Below are positions 45,137-54,729 of a stretch of 64,000 bases of DNA, piece after piece. The notes under the pieces were generated by a model. The model worked only from the letters and a program-made list of their open reading frames with translations, ran no database searches and was not told where the DNA came from. Both the position numbers and the translations under genes were made by a program. Within the stretch, counting starts at the first letter, position 1. The number at the start of each line of letters is the position of its first letter. Source of the stretch: Roseofilum capinflatum BLCC-M114 (GTDB lineage: Bacteria > Cyanobacteriota > Cyanobacteriia > Cyanobacteriales > Desertifilaceae); the NCBI RefSeq assembly GCF_030068505.1, contig NZ_JAQOSO010000082.1, positions 1 through 64,000 of the forward strand, read 5' to 3'.

Positions 45137-45161
45137 ATCAGGCACTTCCATCAAGGGTTCG

Positions 45162-45758
45162 TTAATCGAGCTTTTCGCCGCTAATAATAAACATGGGATT
45201 GACGGCGGCAAAAACCTGATACATGCCCCGTTTTTCCAAACGATTGACCCCAGACTGAACAACTTCGATATTCCGAACTTGGAGCTGGGCAAAGCCTTCG
45301 GAGAGAGCATATAAACTTTCTAAAGACGCAGCAGTGGCGACGATGCGCCCTTCTGGGAGTAACAAATTCCAGACCGCTTCTAAAATGGGTCTAACGGAGC
45401 GTCCCCCTTCCATACAAACGCGATGGGGACGCATGGTGATTTCCTGTAAACATTCGGGGGCGCTGCCTTCAATAATCTCTACATTTTGGACTTCAAAGCG
45501 ATCGCAATTTCGACGAATTAAGCTGGCGACCTCATTATCACGCTCAACCGCAAAAATTCGTCCTTCTGGACACAATAACCCGGTTTCCACCGGAATGGTT
45601 CCCGTTCCTGCGCCAATGTCCCACAAGACTGAATCCTTACGCAACCGCATCGCCGAAATGAGCAATAACCGGATCTCCCGCTTACTTAAGGGAATACCCG
45701 GTAACCGCTCAAATAGATCGTCGGGGATACCCGGAGAAACAAAGGGCCAAAGGGACAT
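45162..45758 (-). CDS. cbiT: Cobalt-precorrin-6B C15-methyltransferase (decarboxylating)
   Basis: The 198-residue class I methyltransferase has the SAM motif WDIGAGTGTIPVE (46-58), AVERDNEVASLIRRN and PHRVCMEGG. It begins with the CbiT-type GIPDDLFERLPGIPLSKREIR. CbiT methylates C15 and removes the C12 acetate carboxyl in corrin synthesis. It converges with cpcF with only 25 bases between stop codons. A TTAAAAA heptad array lies immediately before its ATG. Confidence 0.93.
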   Translation of the reverse strand: MSLWPFVSPGIPDDLFERLPGIPLSKREIRLLLISAMRLRKDSVLWDIGAGTGTIPVETGLLCPEGRIFAVERDNEVASLIRRNCDRFEVQNVEIIEGSAPECLQEITMRPHRVCMEGGRSVRPILEAVWNLLLPEGRIVATAASLESLYALSEGFAQLQVRNIEVVQSGVNRLEKRGMYQVFAAVNPMFIISGEKLD

Positions 45759-45760
45759 AA

Positions 45761-45794
45761 GATCAATTAAAAATTAGAAATTAAAAATTAAAAA
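45761..45794 (-). repeat. Heptad array immediately before the cbiT start
   Basis: On the minus strand the array reads TTTTTAA, TTTTTAA, TTTCTAA, TTTTTAA and TTGATC, ending two bases before the cbiT ATG. The design matches the arrays before 10201 and 12536. Confidence 0.85.
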
Positions 45795-45840
45795 TGGGTC
45801 TGGCTTGGGGTCACCATTGCCTATTTCACCCAATTTTCTA

Positions 45841-47322
45841 TTATCTCACGACTTTTAAGGTTTTTAGAGTGGGATCGCTACATCCGGTGATCGTCCCCCC
45901 TAGGGATAAAACCTGTTGTAGATAGTCTAATGCTGACATATTAATCATTTCACCGGGCATGATCGCCGGAATTCCTGGAGGATAAGGACAAATGATTTCC
46001 GCACAAATGCGCTCATCGGTTTGTTCTAGGGGTAAGGTTTCGGTTTCCGAGAAAAAGGCCTCACGGGGAGAAAGGGCAGGGGTAATTAAAAAGGAGGACG
46101 GATGGACAAATAAACATTCTTCTTGCCATCGTTGTAAGACTGTGGGGGAGGAGTCAAATTGATGAGTCCCTGGGGTCTGGCAAACCTGGGATAACCCTTG
46201 CACTAATTGCTCGATATCGGTCTGAGTGTTGCCCAAACTAATGATAAAGGTTAAATACTGGGCAGAGGGTAATTCGGCAATAACGCCATGGCGATCGTGC
46301 AAAAGCTGGTCTACTTCGTAGCCCGTCAAGCCACAACTACTGACTTTCACACTTAAGCGAGTGGGATCTAAGGCCATAAACCCCCGACTAATTTTGGGTT
46401 CTAAAATGGCTAATTGGGGAAGAGTTTTTAGGTTGTGTTTCGCCCGTTGTGCTAAGTCTAAAGTCTGGGAAATGAGGCTCTCTCCTTGGAGAGCCATTTG
46501 CTGGCGAGCGGCATCTAGAGAGGCGAGGAGTAAATAACTGGGACTGGTAGATTGGATCAGTTGGAGCGATCGCCGAATGGCTTGGGGATCGACCCGTGAC
46601 CCCTTCAGATGGAGCATCGAGGCTTGGGTCATCGCTCCGAGAACCTTATGAATCGATTGAATACTTACATCTGCCCCACTGGATAGAGCCGAAGGCGGTA
46701 AATCTGGATGGAAATGAAAATGGGGGCCATGGGCCTCATCCACAATCAGAGGAATATTAGATTCATGACATAAATTGGCGATCGCCTCCACATCCCCACA
46801 AACCCCTTGATAGGTCGGATAGACCATCATCACCGCTTTCGCATCCGGATGTTTAGTCAACGCCTTCTCAATGGACATCGGCGTAACACTATTGACCATA
46901 TCCCAATCCGGGTCATACTCCGGATTGACAAAAATCGGCATCGCTCCAGAGAGAATTAGCCCAGAAATCGCCGAACTATGGATATTTCGGGGTAAAATAA
47001 TCTTTTCGCCACTGGTGCAAGTCGCCAAAATCGCAGCGATCGCACCGGCGGTCGAACCATTGACCAAAAACCAGGTCTGATCTGCACCAAACGCTTGGGC
47101 AGCCAAATCTTGCGCTTCTCGGATCACCCCATCTGGAGCATACAAATTATCCAGATCGGGCAACTCCGGTAAATCCGCTTGAAACACCAAACTCCCGAAT
47201 AAATCCGCCAAAGGGCGAGAAATACCCACTCCCCGTTTATGGCCAGGTGTATAAAACGGAGCGTGAGCGTGAGTCGCATAGTGCCGGAGTGCATCTAAAA
47301 TTGGGGTTTTGGCTTGAGACAC
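45841..47322 (-). CDS. Orn/Lys/Arg-type PLP decarboxylase
   Basis: The product is about 493 residues from the GTG at 47322, which has AGGA nine bases upstream; a TTG at 47346 would add eight residues. It shows TPGHKRG, the LVNGSTAGAIAAI phosphate loop, VDEAHGPHFHF and the PLP lysine in SIQSIHKVLG. This is the short bacterial family of ornithine/lysine/arginine decarboxylases without the wing domain, feeding polyamine synthesis. The substrate cannot be fixed by eye. It is divergent from ychF. Confidence 0.88.
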   Translation of the reverse strand: MSQAKTPILDALRHYATHAHAPFYTPGHKRGVGISRPLADLFGSLVFQADLPELPDLDNLYAPDGVIREAQDLAAQAFGADQTWFLVNGSTAGAIAAILATCTSGEKIILPRNIHSSAISGLILSGAMPIFVNPEYDPDWDMVNSVTPMSIEKALTKHPDAKAVMMVYPTYQGVCGDVEAIANLCHESNIPLIVDEAHGPHFHFHPDLPPSALSSGADVSIQSIHKVLGAMTQASMLHLKGSRVDPQAIRRSLQLIQSTSPSYLLLASLDAARQQMALQGESLISQTLDLAQRAKHNLKTLPQLAILEPKISRGFMALDPTRLSVKVSSCGLTGYEVDQLLHDRHGVIAELPSAQYLTFIISLGNTQTDIEQLVQGLSQVCQTPGTHQFDSSPTVLQRWQEECLFVHPSSFLITPALSPREAFFSETETLPLEQTDERICAEIICPYPPGIPAIMPGEMINMSALDYLQQVLSLGGTITGCSDPTLKTLKVVR

Positions 47323-47420
47323 TTTGGTAAATCCTATAACTTTCAATCAACCCAGTTGGCGATTCGGTACACACTTAAGATCAACTTGACAACCTGAAAC
47401 TTCATTAACAAACTCCACTA

Positions 47421-48512
47421 ATGCTCAGAGCTGGAATTGTTGGACTGCCCAATGTAGGCAAATCAACGTTATTTAACGCCTTAGTCGCCAATGCTAAAGC
47501 ACAAGCGGCTAATTTTCCATTTTGTACGATCGAACCCAATGTCGGGGTGGTTGCCGTCCCCGATGAACGCCTTTCTGTGTTGGCTAAACTTTCCCAATCT
47601 GAACAAATTGTTCCCACGCGGATTGAATTTGTTGATATTGCGGGCCTAGTCAAAGGAGCCAGTCAAGGTGAAGGCCTCGGTAACCAGTTTTTAGCCAATA
47701 TTCGAGAAGTAGATGCCATTGTGCATGTGGTTCGATGCTTTGAAAATGATGATATCATTCATGTTTCCGGTTCTGTCGATCCCAGTCGGGATATTGAGAC
47801 GATCAATCTAGAATTGGCCTTAGCTGACCTGAGTCAGGTCGAACGGCGCTTAGACCGCGCTCGTAAGCAAGCGAGGGGCAATAAGGACGCTCTGGTAGAA
47901 GTGAGCGCCCTAGAAAAACTGATGGAAGTCTTGAATGAGGGTCAATCTGCTCGTTTAGCTCCCTTAAGTGAGGAGGAACTCGACAGCATTAAAGGATTGG
48001 GCCTGCTAAGTGCCAAACCCATTATTTACGCGGCCAATGTCTCTGAAGATGATTTAGCTGAGGGGAATCAATGGGTAGAGCAGGTCAAACAGATTGCTGC
48101 CCAAGAAACGGCTGAAGTGGTCACTATTTCTGCTCAGGTGGAATCGGAGTTAATCGAATTGCCCCCAGAAGATAGGGCTGATTTTCTCGCCAGTTTGGGG
48201 GTAGAAGAGGGAGGCCTACAATCCTTGATTCGCGCCACCTATAGCCTGTTGGGACTCCGGACTTACTTGACCACCGGGCCCAAGGAAACCCGCGCTTGGA
48301 CGATTAAAGCGGGGATGACGGCTCCCCAAGCGGCGGGAGTGATTCATTCCGATTTTGAACGGGGATTTATTCGCTCAGAAACCATTGCTTACCAGGATTT
48401 GGTCAGTAGTGGGTCGATGAATGCAGCTAAGGACAAAGGATTGGTACGCAGTGAAGGGAAAGAGTATGTGGTGCAAGAAGGGGATGTGATGCTCTTCCGG
48501 TTTAATGTTTAA
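47421..48512 (+). CDS. ychF: YchF (OLA1-type) ATPase
   Basis: The 363-residue Obg-related P-loop ATPase has the G1 motif GLPNVGKST (8-16), the G3 region [18 protein letters not shown], and an NVSEDD segment at the G4 position, the replacement of NKxD that gives ATP rather than GTP preference in this family. The C-terminal TGS domain contains [20 protein letters not shown]. It is redox-linked and ribosome-associated in other bacteria. Confidence 0.97.
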   Translation: MLRAGIVGLPNVGKSTLFNALVANAKAQAANFPFCTIEPNVGVVAVPDERLSVLAKLSQSEQIVPTRIEFVDIAGLVKGASQGEGLGNQFLANIREVDAIVHVVRCFENDDIIHVSGSVDPSRDIETINLELALADLSQVERRLDRARKQARGNKDALVEVSALEKLMEVLNEGQSARLAPLSEEELDSIKGLGLLSAKPIIYAANVSEDDLAEGNQWVEQVKQIAAQETAEVVTISAQVESELIELPPEDRADFLASLGVEEGGLQSLIRATYSLLGLRTYLTTGPKETRAWTIKAGMTAPQAAGVIHSDFERGFIRSETIAYQDLVSSGSMNAAKDKGLVRSEGKEYVVQEGDVMLFRFNV

Positions 48513-48609
48513 GTGGGGCGAAAAAACCATTACCGATTACCCATGACCAGCGCCCAGCGCTATAGGATAGATCACAAATGTGCTTGTGTTGCGTTTTCCC
48601 CGTTTAAAA

Positions 48610-48996
48610 ATGACCCAATCTAATTCTAGCGATCGCCAACCCTCCGAGTCCCAACCCGAATCCCAACCGGAACTGTCCCTAAATCCCCCTAGGGTTCAAC
48701 GGCCCAAACGTCCGGAAATTGTGCAAAAACCCCAAAGACCCCAGGCCCCGGCTAAACCCGAACGAGTCTCGAAAACCCCTAAACCCCGTAAACCCCATGA
48801 CGCTCCCCGACTGCCGAAAATCGAGCAACCGGAGCCAGTCCCTGAATATGGAGAACGGAAAGCCGGAGATGAAATTGTCTTGCCCTATAGCGGTAAAAGT
48901 GTGGAGATTAGCCACTTTTATGAAAGCGCCGGCCGTTGGTATGCCGCCTTTGAAGTGGGTTGTGTGCGGATGGATTTATTAGAAAAAATGTCTTAA
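48610..48996 (+). CDS. Proline-rich protein with conserved C-terminal domain
   Basis: From the ATG at 48610 (MTQSNSSDRQPSES) the product is 128 residues. The first 80 residues are Pro, Lys and Arg rich (PRKPHDAPRLPKIEQPEPVP) and likely disordered. The last 45 residues, from GDEIVLPYSGKSVEISHFYE through RWYAAFEVGCVRMDLLEKM, look like a small beta domain. I do not recognise the family. A GTG at 48580 is an alternative start. A strong promoter begins four bases after its stop. Confidence 0.65.
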   Translation: MTQSNSSDRQPSESQPESQPELSLNPPRVQRPKRPEIVQKPQRPQAPAKPERVSKTPKPRKPHDAPRLPKIEQPEPVPEYGERKAGDEIVLPYSGKSVEISHFYESAGRWYAAFEVGCVRMDLLEKMS

Positions 48997-48999
48997 CCC

Positions 49000-49027
49000 T
49001 TGACAAACGATCGAGATGTGATAAACT
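49000..49027 (+). promoter_or_regulatory. Strong promoter before a hairpin RNA
   Basis: TTGACA (49000-49005), a 16-base spacer, and an extended -10, TGATAAACT (TAAACT at 49022-49027). The predicted start of transcription is near 49034. Confidence 0.65.
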
Positions 49028-49033
49028 GTGGTT

Positions 49034-49110
49034 GGTGGTGAGGAGTAAAGTGAAAGGAAAACGCGCTTGGGGTCGAAACACGGCCAGACTCCCAGGCGCT
49101 TTTCCTTTTT
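49034..49110 (+). ncRNA. Candidate small RNA or terminator-attenuated leader of sufE
   Basis: From the predicted start near 49034 the transcript has a G-rich unpaired 5' part (GGTGGTGAGGAGTAAAGTG). A long stem follows, formed by about 49053-49071 (AAAGGAAAACGCGCTTGGG) and 49091-49108, and then TTTTT at 49106-49110. The promoter, stem and T-run together make a transcript of about 77 bases. It ends 113 bases before sufE, so it could be a free RNA or an attenuator. GAGGAG also sits five bases before a GTG (49050) that opens a 35-codon frame, so a leader peptide is possible. Confidence 0.5.
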
Positions 49111-49223
49111 CTTCAAGCTTTAAATACAGAAAAAATATCTTAAGTCCGGGCAGGTGAACGGGAGCGATCTATTAGAATCCAGTATAAGCATAATGGATCT
49201 ATGATATTTGTGGCGATCGCCCT

Positions 49224-49655
49224 ATGACTGAAACAACCCAAAGCCTACCCCCTAACTTAGAGAAAATTGTCAAACGCTTCCAACGCTGTCAAGACCCGAA
49301 GCGTCGCATTGAGCAATTAATTGACTACGCCAAGAAATTACCCCCCTTCCCAGACGCGGATAAGGTGGATGAAAACAAAGTCCCCGGTTGTGTCTCCCAA
49401 GTTTATGTAACGGCAACCTTGGAAGAGGGCAAACTGCACTATCAAGCAGATTCGGATGCTCAACTGACCAAAGGTCTAGTTGCACTACTTGTCAGAGGAC
49501 TCGATGGCTTAACCCCTGAAGAAGTAACCCATCTTTCCGCCAACTTTATCAAAGACACTGGTTTAGAAGTGAACCTAACGCCATCGCGGGCAAATGGATT
49601 TTACAACATCTTCGAGACCATGAAGAAAAAGGCGATCGCCGCTAGTACAACCTAG
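49224..49655 (+). CDS. sufE: SufE cysteine desulfurase activator
   Basis: The 143-residue protein accepts persulfide sulfur from SufS in Fe-S cluster assembly. It has the SufE core FQRCQDPKRRIEQLIDYAKK and the acceptor Cys56 in VPGCVSQVY. Length matches the family. No other suf gene is adjacent. A terminator-like hairpin and promoter lie upstream (49000-49110). A GGCGATCGCC site lies in its immediate leader. Confidence 0.95.
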   Translation: MTETTQSLPPNLEKIVKRFQRCQDPKRRIEQLIDYAKKLPPFPDADKVDENKVPGCVSQVYVTATLEEGKLHYQADSDAQLTKGLVALLVRGLDGLTPEEVTHLSANFIKDTGLEVNLTPSRANGFYNIFETMKKKAIAASTT

Positions 49656-49690
49656 TGCCGTGACACAGCTACAATAGTGCATTAGCGTAG

Positions 49691-49752
49691 GGTGGGTTAG
49701 GCGGCTAAAACCTAGACTCTGACAGCAATCTCTCAATCCGCCGTAACCCACC
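49691..49752. repeat. Inverted-repeat element between sufE and mog
   Basis: GGTGGGTTAGGCGG (49691-49704) and CCGCCGTAACCCACC (49738-49752) form a near-perfect stem with a 33-base loop. GTGGGTTA...TAACCCAC elements of this kind are dispersed in many cyanobacteria. It could end sufE transcription. Confidence 0.6.
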
Positions 49753-49781
49753 ATTTTAGGGTTGTCTCAAACCTAGCACCC

Positions 49782-49802
49782 ATTCCCCATTCCCCATTCC
49801 CC
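49782..49802 (+). repeat. ATTCCCC heptad array abutting the mog start
   Basis: Three exact ATTCCCC units end directly at the ATG at 49803, leaving no room for a ribosome site. Confidence 0.9.
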
Positions 49803-50333
49803 ATGAACACCCGTATTGGAATCCTGACGGCCTCAGACCGAGCCAGTGCCGGAGTCTACGAAGACCTCTCCGGAAAAGCCATCATTGACCGCCTCACCGA
49901 ATACCTCACCAGTCCCTGGGAACCCGTCTATGAGGTCATCCCAGACAACTATGAGACAATTAAAACCACCCTCACCTCCCTCATAGACGAGAGTCAATGC
50001 TCCCTGGTCGTCACCACCGGAGGAACCGGCCCTGCTCCCAGGGACGTAACCCCAGAAGCCACAGAAGCCGTCTGTGACAAAATGCTCCCCGGATTTGGGG
50101 AACTCATGCGCTCCGTTTCCCTGCAATACGTTCCTACCGCCATCTTGTCCCGACAAACCGCAGGCATTCGCGGCAGCGCCTTAATCGTCAATCTTCCCGG
50201 TAAACCCAAATCCATCCGAGAATGTCTAGATGCTGTCTTTCCCGCCATTCCCTACTGCTTAGACTTAATTGGCGCACCTTATCTAGAGTGTAATCCGGAG
50301 GTGATTCAAGTCTTTCGACCGAAACAGAATTAA
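49803..50333 (+). CDS. mog: Molybdopterin adenylyltransferase
   Basis: The 176-residue protein of the MogA/MoaB family adenylates molybdopterin before molybdenum insertion. It begins MNTRIGILTASDRASAGVYE and has the TTGGTGPAPRDVTPEA nucleotide motif (71-86) and VNLPGKPKSIRECL. No other moa/moe genes are nearby. The ATG directly follows a heptad array, so translation starts without a visible ribosome site. Confidence 0.92.
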   Translation: MNTRIGILTASDRASAGVYEDLSGKAIIDRLTEYLTSPWEPVYEVIPDNYETIKTTLTSLIDESQCSLVVTTGGTGPAPRDVTPEATEAVCDKMLPGFGELMRSVSLQYVPTAILSRQTAGIRGSALIVNLPGKPKSIRECLDAVFPAIPYCLDLIGAPYLECNPEVIQVFRPKQN

Positions 50334-50388
50334 TACAGCGCCTTGCTTGCTTTATGAGGGACGCTACCTGTCTATTTACCGAATATGA

Positions 50389-53121
50389 CTATAAATATTT
50401 CTGCAAAATATGCTCAATACTTTCGACTTCAAAGTTAGCGGACATTTCTTCTAATTGTTGAACAAAATCTTGATAAGCAGAATCTAGTTCTCGAATCCGA
50501 TCTAATTCTAATTTAATGGCTTCAATATCTCCAATTTTAGCAGAATAGTGTAATTTTTTTAATTCAGTGTATTCAGGTATTTTTTGTTCAGTGGTTGCAG
50601 CAACATCAACAGAATCAGATACTTCAAGATCCTGAGTTTCATAAATCCATTCTAACTTTAAATAATGCTCTAATTTATCTAACAATTCATCAATTTTAAC
50701 GGGTTTAGATAAACAATCATCAGCCCCTGACTCTAAAAATTGAGCTTGATCGGACTCAAAGGCTCGCACCGATGAAATTAAAATAATTGTTTTTTTAAAT
50801 TGGGACGATCGCCGTAAATGACGAATCATCTCTAACCCATCCATTACTGGCATTCCCACATCACTAATAATCAACTGTGGATTAAACTTTGCTGCCCTAT
50901 CTAAACCTTGTTGACCATTTTCGGCTTCCGCCAGCTCGAAACCTAAAGGAGATAATATTTCCGTGAAAATACCTCGATTTTGCCAGCGATTATCAACAAT
51001 TAAAATACGGGGTGGTTTTCCTTTAATGTAAATTGGATTCGCTCTAAATTCTTTTGTTTTATACCTGAGTTTATGGCTGCTTTTTAAGTTTAAGTCGATC
51101 TGAAACTTACTTCCTTGTCCTAGCTTACTGGTTACTATTATTTCTCCCTCCATTAAGTTAATAATTTGTTGTGTAATTGCCAATCCCAAACCTGTTCCTT
51201 CTGCATTTTGACTTTTACTGCCCACTTGCTCAAAGGGTAAAAAAATAGTATTTAATTGCTCTGGAGTCATCCCTACTCCAGTGTCTTCGATGGTAAAGGA
51301 TAGGGGATAAATAGTTGAATCTGAGTCTGAATGAATCACGGATTCCCGGTGATAAATATGGAAAATAACTCCTCCTTGATGGGTGAATTTAATGGCATTA
51401 CCAATCAAATTAATTAAAACTTGTCTGAGACGTTTTTCATCAAAATATAGAGTTTCAGGTAATTCAGCATCCGTTTGATACACAAATTCAATATTTTTTT
51501 GCTCTGCTTTGATGCGACAGATTTCAGCCACACCCATCAAAAAGGATTGAAAATGAACATCGGTGGGGTTTAAGTCCATTTTGCGGGCTTCTATTTTGGC
51601 TAAATCAAGGATATCATTAATGAGATTGAGTAAATGTGTACCACATTGATTGATAATGTTGATGCTATTGATTTGCTGAGGATTTAAGCTCCCATCTCTG
51701 ACCAAAATTTGGCTATAGCCGAGGATGCCATTTAAGGGTGTGCGTAATTCATGGCTCATATTAGCTAGGAATTCACTTTTGGCTTTATTGGCATCATCGG
51801 CTGCGAGTTTTGCGGTTTGTAATTCTTGGGTGCGTTCGGCAACTTTGGCTTCTAGGGTGTGTAGATATTCTTGCAGTTGGTGTTGGGATTTTCTCAGGTT
51901 ACTCCAGAGGGTATAGCTGGTTTCTAGGAGGGCGGAGCTGGTTAAGGCTAAAAAGGAGGGAATGAGGGGTATCCACCAGCCATACAGAAAGAGAATGTAA
52001 CTGAGGGTAATAACGCTGGCGGCGCTGATGAGAAAGGTGAGGGTTGTTCGGCCAACATAAAGTTTAGCAATATCGTCAATTAAGTGCCATTGACTAATCC
52101 ATTTTGCGCCGATGATTGACCAGGCAAAAATCCATAGATATTCCCAGATATCGGGCCAGGTTTTGATGGGTAAGCGGCCATTCATTGCTTCACTGATGAG
52201 CTGACTGGTGAAATTGGCGTTGACTTCTACTCCGGCCATGGCTTGGGGAATGCCTTGGATTTCGTTACTATAGGGGGTTAAGACGGATTCTTTTAGGCTT
52301 TTGGCGGTGGAACCAATCAAGACAATGCGATCGCGCATTAAATCGGCTGGAAGGCGATTTTCTAGGACATCCATTAAGGAAATGGTGGTAAAACTGCCGG
52401 GTTTGCCGCGATAATTCAAGATAATCTGATAACCGGCATCGTTACTGCGAATATAGGCTCCATCATTCTGGAAAAAGGGGTAAAATTTGGCTTGACCTAG
52501 GGTGATCTGATCTTTTTCGCCGCTCGCGGGCAGAATGTCTTGCTGTTCTAGGTACAATCGGGCCAGACGAAATCCTAAACTGAAGATGGTATTGCCTTCG
52601 GTATCATCGAGATAGAGAAACCCCCGGCGAATTTTACCATCTACATCCCAGGGAAAGTCATTGGCACTGATTTGACCGAGTTCAGCTAAGACGGGAGGGG
52701 GGGCGATCGCCAAACCATCTGTTTCTCCGACGACTTTTTCAATTCCAATTAAGTTGGGAGTCTGGCGAAATAAGGTGCTTAACTGTTCATACCCTGGCTC
52801 AACGGGTAAGTTTCGGTATAAATTCAAGCCAATGGCGGTGGGATTTTGGGCTTTTATGTTTTGTAATACTTGGGTTAAGATGGCATCCGAGATCGGCCAA
52901 GTGCCGATCGCTTGGATATCTGCTTCATTAATGCCAACAATGATAATGCGATCGTCTCTAGCTTCTACTGGACGCAAGCGAAACCCTTGATCCAATGCGG
53001 ATAATTCTAAAGGTTGCAATACTCCTGTCAGACGAATGGCAACGATCGCTCCTGTCATGCTAGTCGCAGTGAGCAAGACTTTACCCCATCGTTTGATTAT
53101 ACTGCTCAACTTTGCCTGCAT
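50389..53121 (-). CDS. CHASE2 hybrid sensor histidine kinase with receiver domain
   Basis: The 910-residue protein has an N-terminal membrane segment (about 15-33), a CHASE2 extracytoplasmic domain (about 35-320), three further membrane segments (325-402), a coiled coil, HisKA with His457 ([12 protein letters not shown]), an ATPase domain (N box near 571-575, [15 protein letters not shown]), and a receiver domain with Asp754 ([11 protein letters not shown]) and Lys806. The last 80 residues form a helical tail related in pattern to the tail of the ethylene-type kinase at 59707-62763. CHASE2 ligands are mostly unknown. Confidence 0.93.
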   Translation of the reverse strand: MQAKLSSIIKRWGKVLLTATSMTGAIVAIRLTGVLQPLELSALDQGFRLRPVEARDDRIIIVGINEADIQAIGTWPISDAILTQVLQNIKAQNPTAIGLNLYRNLPVEPGYEQLSTLFRQTPNLIGIEKVVGETDGLAIAPPPVLAELGQISANDFPWDVDGKIRRGFLYLDDTEGNTIFSLGFRLARLYLEQQDILPASGEKDQITLGQAKFYPFFQNDGAYIRSNDAGYQIILNYRGKPGSFTTISLMDVLENRLPADLMRDRIVLIGSTAKSLKESVLTPYSNEIQGIPQAMAGVEVNANFTSQLISEAMNGRLPIKTWPDIWEYLWIFAWSIIGAKWISQWHLIDDIAKLYVGRTTLTFLISAASVITLSYILFLYGWWIPLIPSFLALTSSALLETSYTLWSNLRKSQHQLQEYLHTLEAKVAERTQELQTAKLAADDANKAKSEFLANMSHELRTPLNGILGYSQILVRDGSLNPQQINSINIINQCGTHLLNLINDILDLAKIEARKMDLNPTDVHFQSFLMGVAEICRIKAEQKNIEFVYQTDAELPETLYFDEKRLRQVLINLIGNAIKFTHQGGVIFHIYHRESVIHSDSDSTIYPLSFTIEDTGVGMTPEQLNTIFLPFEQVGSKSQNAEGTGLGLAITQQIINLMEGEIIVTSKLGQGSKFQIDLNLKSSHKLRYKTKEFRANPIYIKGKPPRILIVDNRWQNRGIFTEILSPLGFELAEAENGQQGLDRAAKFNPQLIISDVGMPVMDGLEMIRHLRRSSQFKKTIILISSVRAFESDQAQFLESGADDCLSKPVKIDELLDKLEHYLKLEWIYETQDLEVSDSVDVAATTEQKIPEYTELKKLHYSAKIGDIEAIKLELDRIRELDSAYQDFVQQLEEMSANFEVESIEHILQKYL

Positions 53122-53435
53122 CCCTTCAACCTACAAATTAAGGACTTTTCCCACCATAGGTTCCTCTTGACGCTCTATGGAGGGTTAGCAACCCTATCGT
53201 CACCCTTATCTTCCAGTTTACTGCTGCTATCATACAGTTAACGGTTAAGAGTGGCTCACGGAAAATGTAAGTTGGGTTAATGCCAGCTAATTGAACGAAA
53301 AATCAGGGGTTAGGAACAATTCAATCTAAGCAAAGTATTTTTAAATACAAAAAAAAGAGAGTCATTCATCTGACTCATGAAGGAATGGAGAAGGAATGGA
53401 GAAAGAATCAGGGCTGAGGTTTGGCGATCCAAGGA
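53122..53435. other. Spacer before the CHASE2 kinase gene
   Basis: This 314-base stretch is the leader side of the kinase gene and the 3' side of the small Cys-rich gene. No family-like frame was seen. It contains a run of A residues (53347-53355) and ordinary A/T-rich sequence. Confidence 0.45.
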
Positions 53436-53603
53436 TCATCCACATAAGCAGCATTTACAATTGTTGCCGTCCGCATCACAGCATTGGCAACATTCGATCG
53501 CTACGTCGGGTTTCATCACGTTTGGATTTTGCTGGACACAGCCCAAAGCATTGATAATGGTAGTGACCAAAAGAATTTGGATCAGTTTCGGTAGATGATT
53601 CAT
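53436..53603 (-). CDS. Small Cys-rich lipoprotein (metallothionein-like tail)
   Basis: This short gene encodes 55 residues. The first 22, MNHLPKLIQILLVTTIINAL plus GC, form a lipoprotein signal with Cys22 as the predicted lipid site. The last 18 residues carry eight cysteines in the pattern ECCQCCDADGNNCKCCLCG, ending at a TGA. Such density suggests metal binding or a disulfide knot. It differs from the classical cytosolic cyanobacterial metallothionein SmtA. A weak AAGGG precedes the ATG, with AGGAG further out. The frame on the other strand has no merit. I know of no named family. Confidence 0.65.
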   Translation of the reverse strand: MNHLPKLIQILLVTTIINALGCVQQNPNVMKPDVAIECCQCCDADGNNCKCCLCG

Positions 53604-53751
53604 TGTATGTATGCACCCTTGAACTCCTAATATCTTACTGTATCCCCTTTTCCCTGAAGTGACCTAGGGGGAGAAACCACTTATTGAAAAGTATTGATTC
53701 TTTCTGATGGAAAGATGCTCACACCCATTCCCCTAAGCAGCTCTTGTACCG

Positions 53752-54729
53752 ATGACTCTAAACTCATCCGAAATTATTGCTCTTCAAGTGACCCACAAAG
53801 CCGATCGCCTCGATCGCTATCTCTCGGATCAGTTAGCGGATTTTTCCCGCTCCCGACTCCAGAAATTGATCGATCGCGGGCAGGTAAAGGTGAATGAACA
53901 GGTGTGTCAACGGAAGAAAATGACCCTACAACCGGGCGATCGCATTACCTTAGAGTTGCCTCCACCGCAACCGGTTGACCTGATCCCGGAAGATATGTCC
54001 TTAGATATTCTCTATGAAGATGATCAAATCTTGATTGTGAATAAACCGGCTGGCTTAGTTGTACATCCTTCCGCCGGTCATGAAACGGGAACCTTAGTCC
54101 ATGGCATTTTAGCCCATTGTCCCGACTTGAAAGGCATTGGCGGCGAGCAGAGACCGGGAATTGTCCATCGACTGGATAAGGATACGACTGGGGCGTTGGC
54201 GATCGCCAAAACCGAAACCGCTCTTTATCATCTGCAAGCCCAACTGAAAGAAAAAACCGCCCGTCGCGACTATCTCGGTATTGTCCATGGTTCCCCCACC
54301 ACCGAGAGTGGAACGGTGAACCAACCCATTGGGCGACATCCTGGCGATCGACAAAAAATGGCGATCGTTCCTGTTGAAAAAGGCGGCCGAGCGTCCATCA
54401 CCCATTGGCAAGTCCAAGAGCGTCTTGGCAACTATACCCTCCTGCACTTCCAACTCGAAACCGGGCGTACCCATCAAATCCGCGTCCACAGTGCCTTTAT
54501 CGGTCATCCCCTGGTGGGAGATGCCACCTATAGCCGCAATCGCTCCGTGGGGGTTAACCTCTCTGGACAAGCCCTGCACGCCTGGAGACTGCGCCTACAG
54601 CATCCCACAAAAAAGGAGTGGATAGAAGCAATTGCTCCACCACCCCCAGAATTTAAAAAACTTTTACAAGTCCTCAGACAAAGATTAGCGCTTCCGATAA
54701 GGAGCAGCGATGGGCAGATTCGCGGTTGA
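53752..54729 (+). CDS. rluD: RluA/RluD family 23S rRNA pseudouridine synthase
   Basis: The 325-residue protein has an N-terminal S4 RNA-binding domain (about 16-75) and the synthase domain with catalytic Asp142 in [12 protein letters not shown]. Also present are [18 protein letters not shown] and [12 protein letters not shown]. The S4 domain and length fit RluD rather than RluA. Its last 45 bases overlap the 3' end of cpcG on the other strand. The ATG at 53752 is supported by the S4 domain spacing. Confidence 0.92.
   Translation: MTLNSSEIIALQVTHKADRLDRYLSDQLADFSRSRLQKLIDRGQVKVNEQVCQRKKMTLQPGDRITLELPPPQPVDLIPEDMSLDILYEDDQILIVNKPAGLVVHPSAGHETGTLVHGILAHCPDLKGIGGEQRPGIVHRLDKDTTGALAIAKTETALYHLQAQLKEKTARRDYLGIVHGSPTTESGTVNQPIGRHPGDRQKMAIVPVEKGGRASITHWQVQERLGNYTLLHFQLETGRTHQIRVHSAFIGHPLVGDATYSRNRSVGVNLSGQALHAWRLRLQHPTKKEWIEAIAPPPPEFKKLLQVLRQRLALPIRSSDGQIRG

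Noticed and set aside
45334-45777. 147-codon frame antisense to cbiT
   Set aside because: It is fully covered by cbiT, whose motifs are clear; the antisense peptide is Arg/Ser-rich with no family match.
49034-49110. Yfr1 small RNA on the minus strand
   Set aside because: The minus strand contains ACTCCTCAC, but no terminator hairpin with a T-run follows it; the plus strand has both promoter and terminator.
53377-53598. 73-codon plus-strand frame over the Cys-rich gene
   Set aside because: It begins upstream without signals, has atypical composition and lies antisense to a frame with a signal peptide and ordered cysteines.
54109-54579. 156-codon frame antisense to rluD
   Set aside because: It is a shadow of the rluD frame; catalytic motifs are on the other strand.
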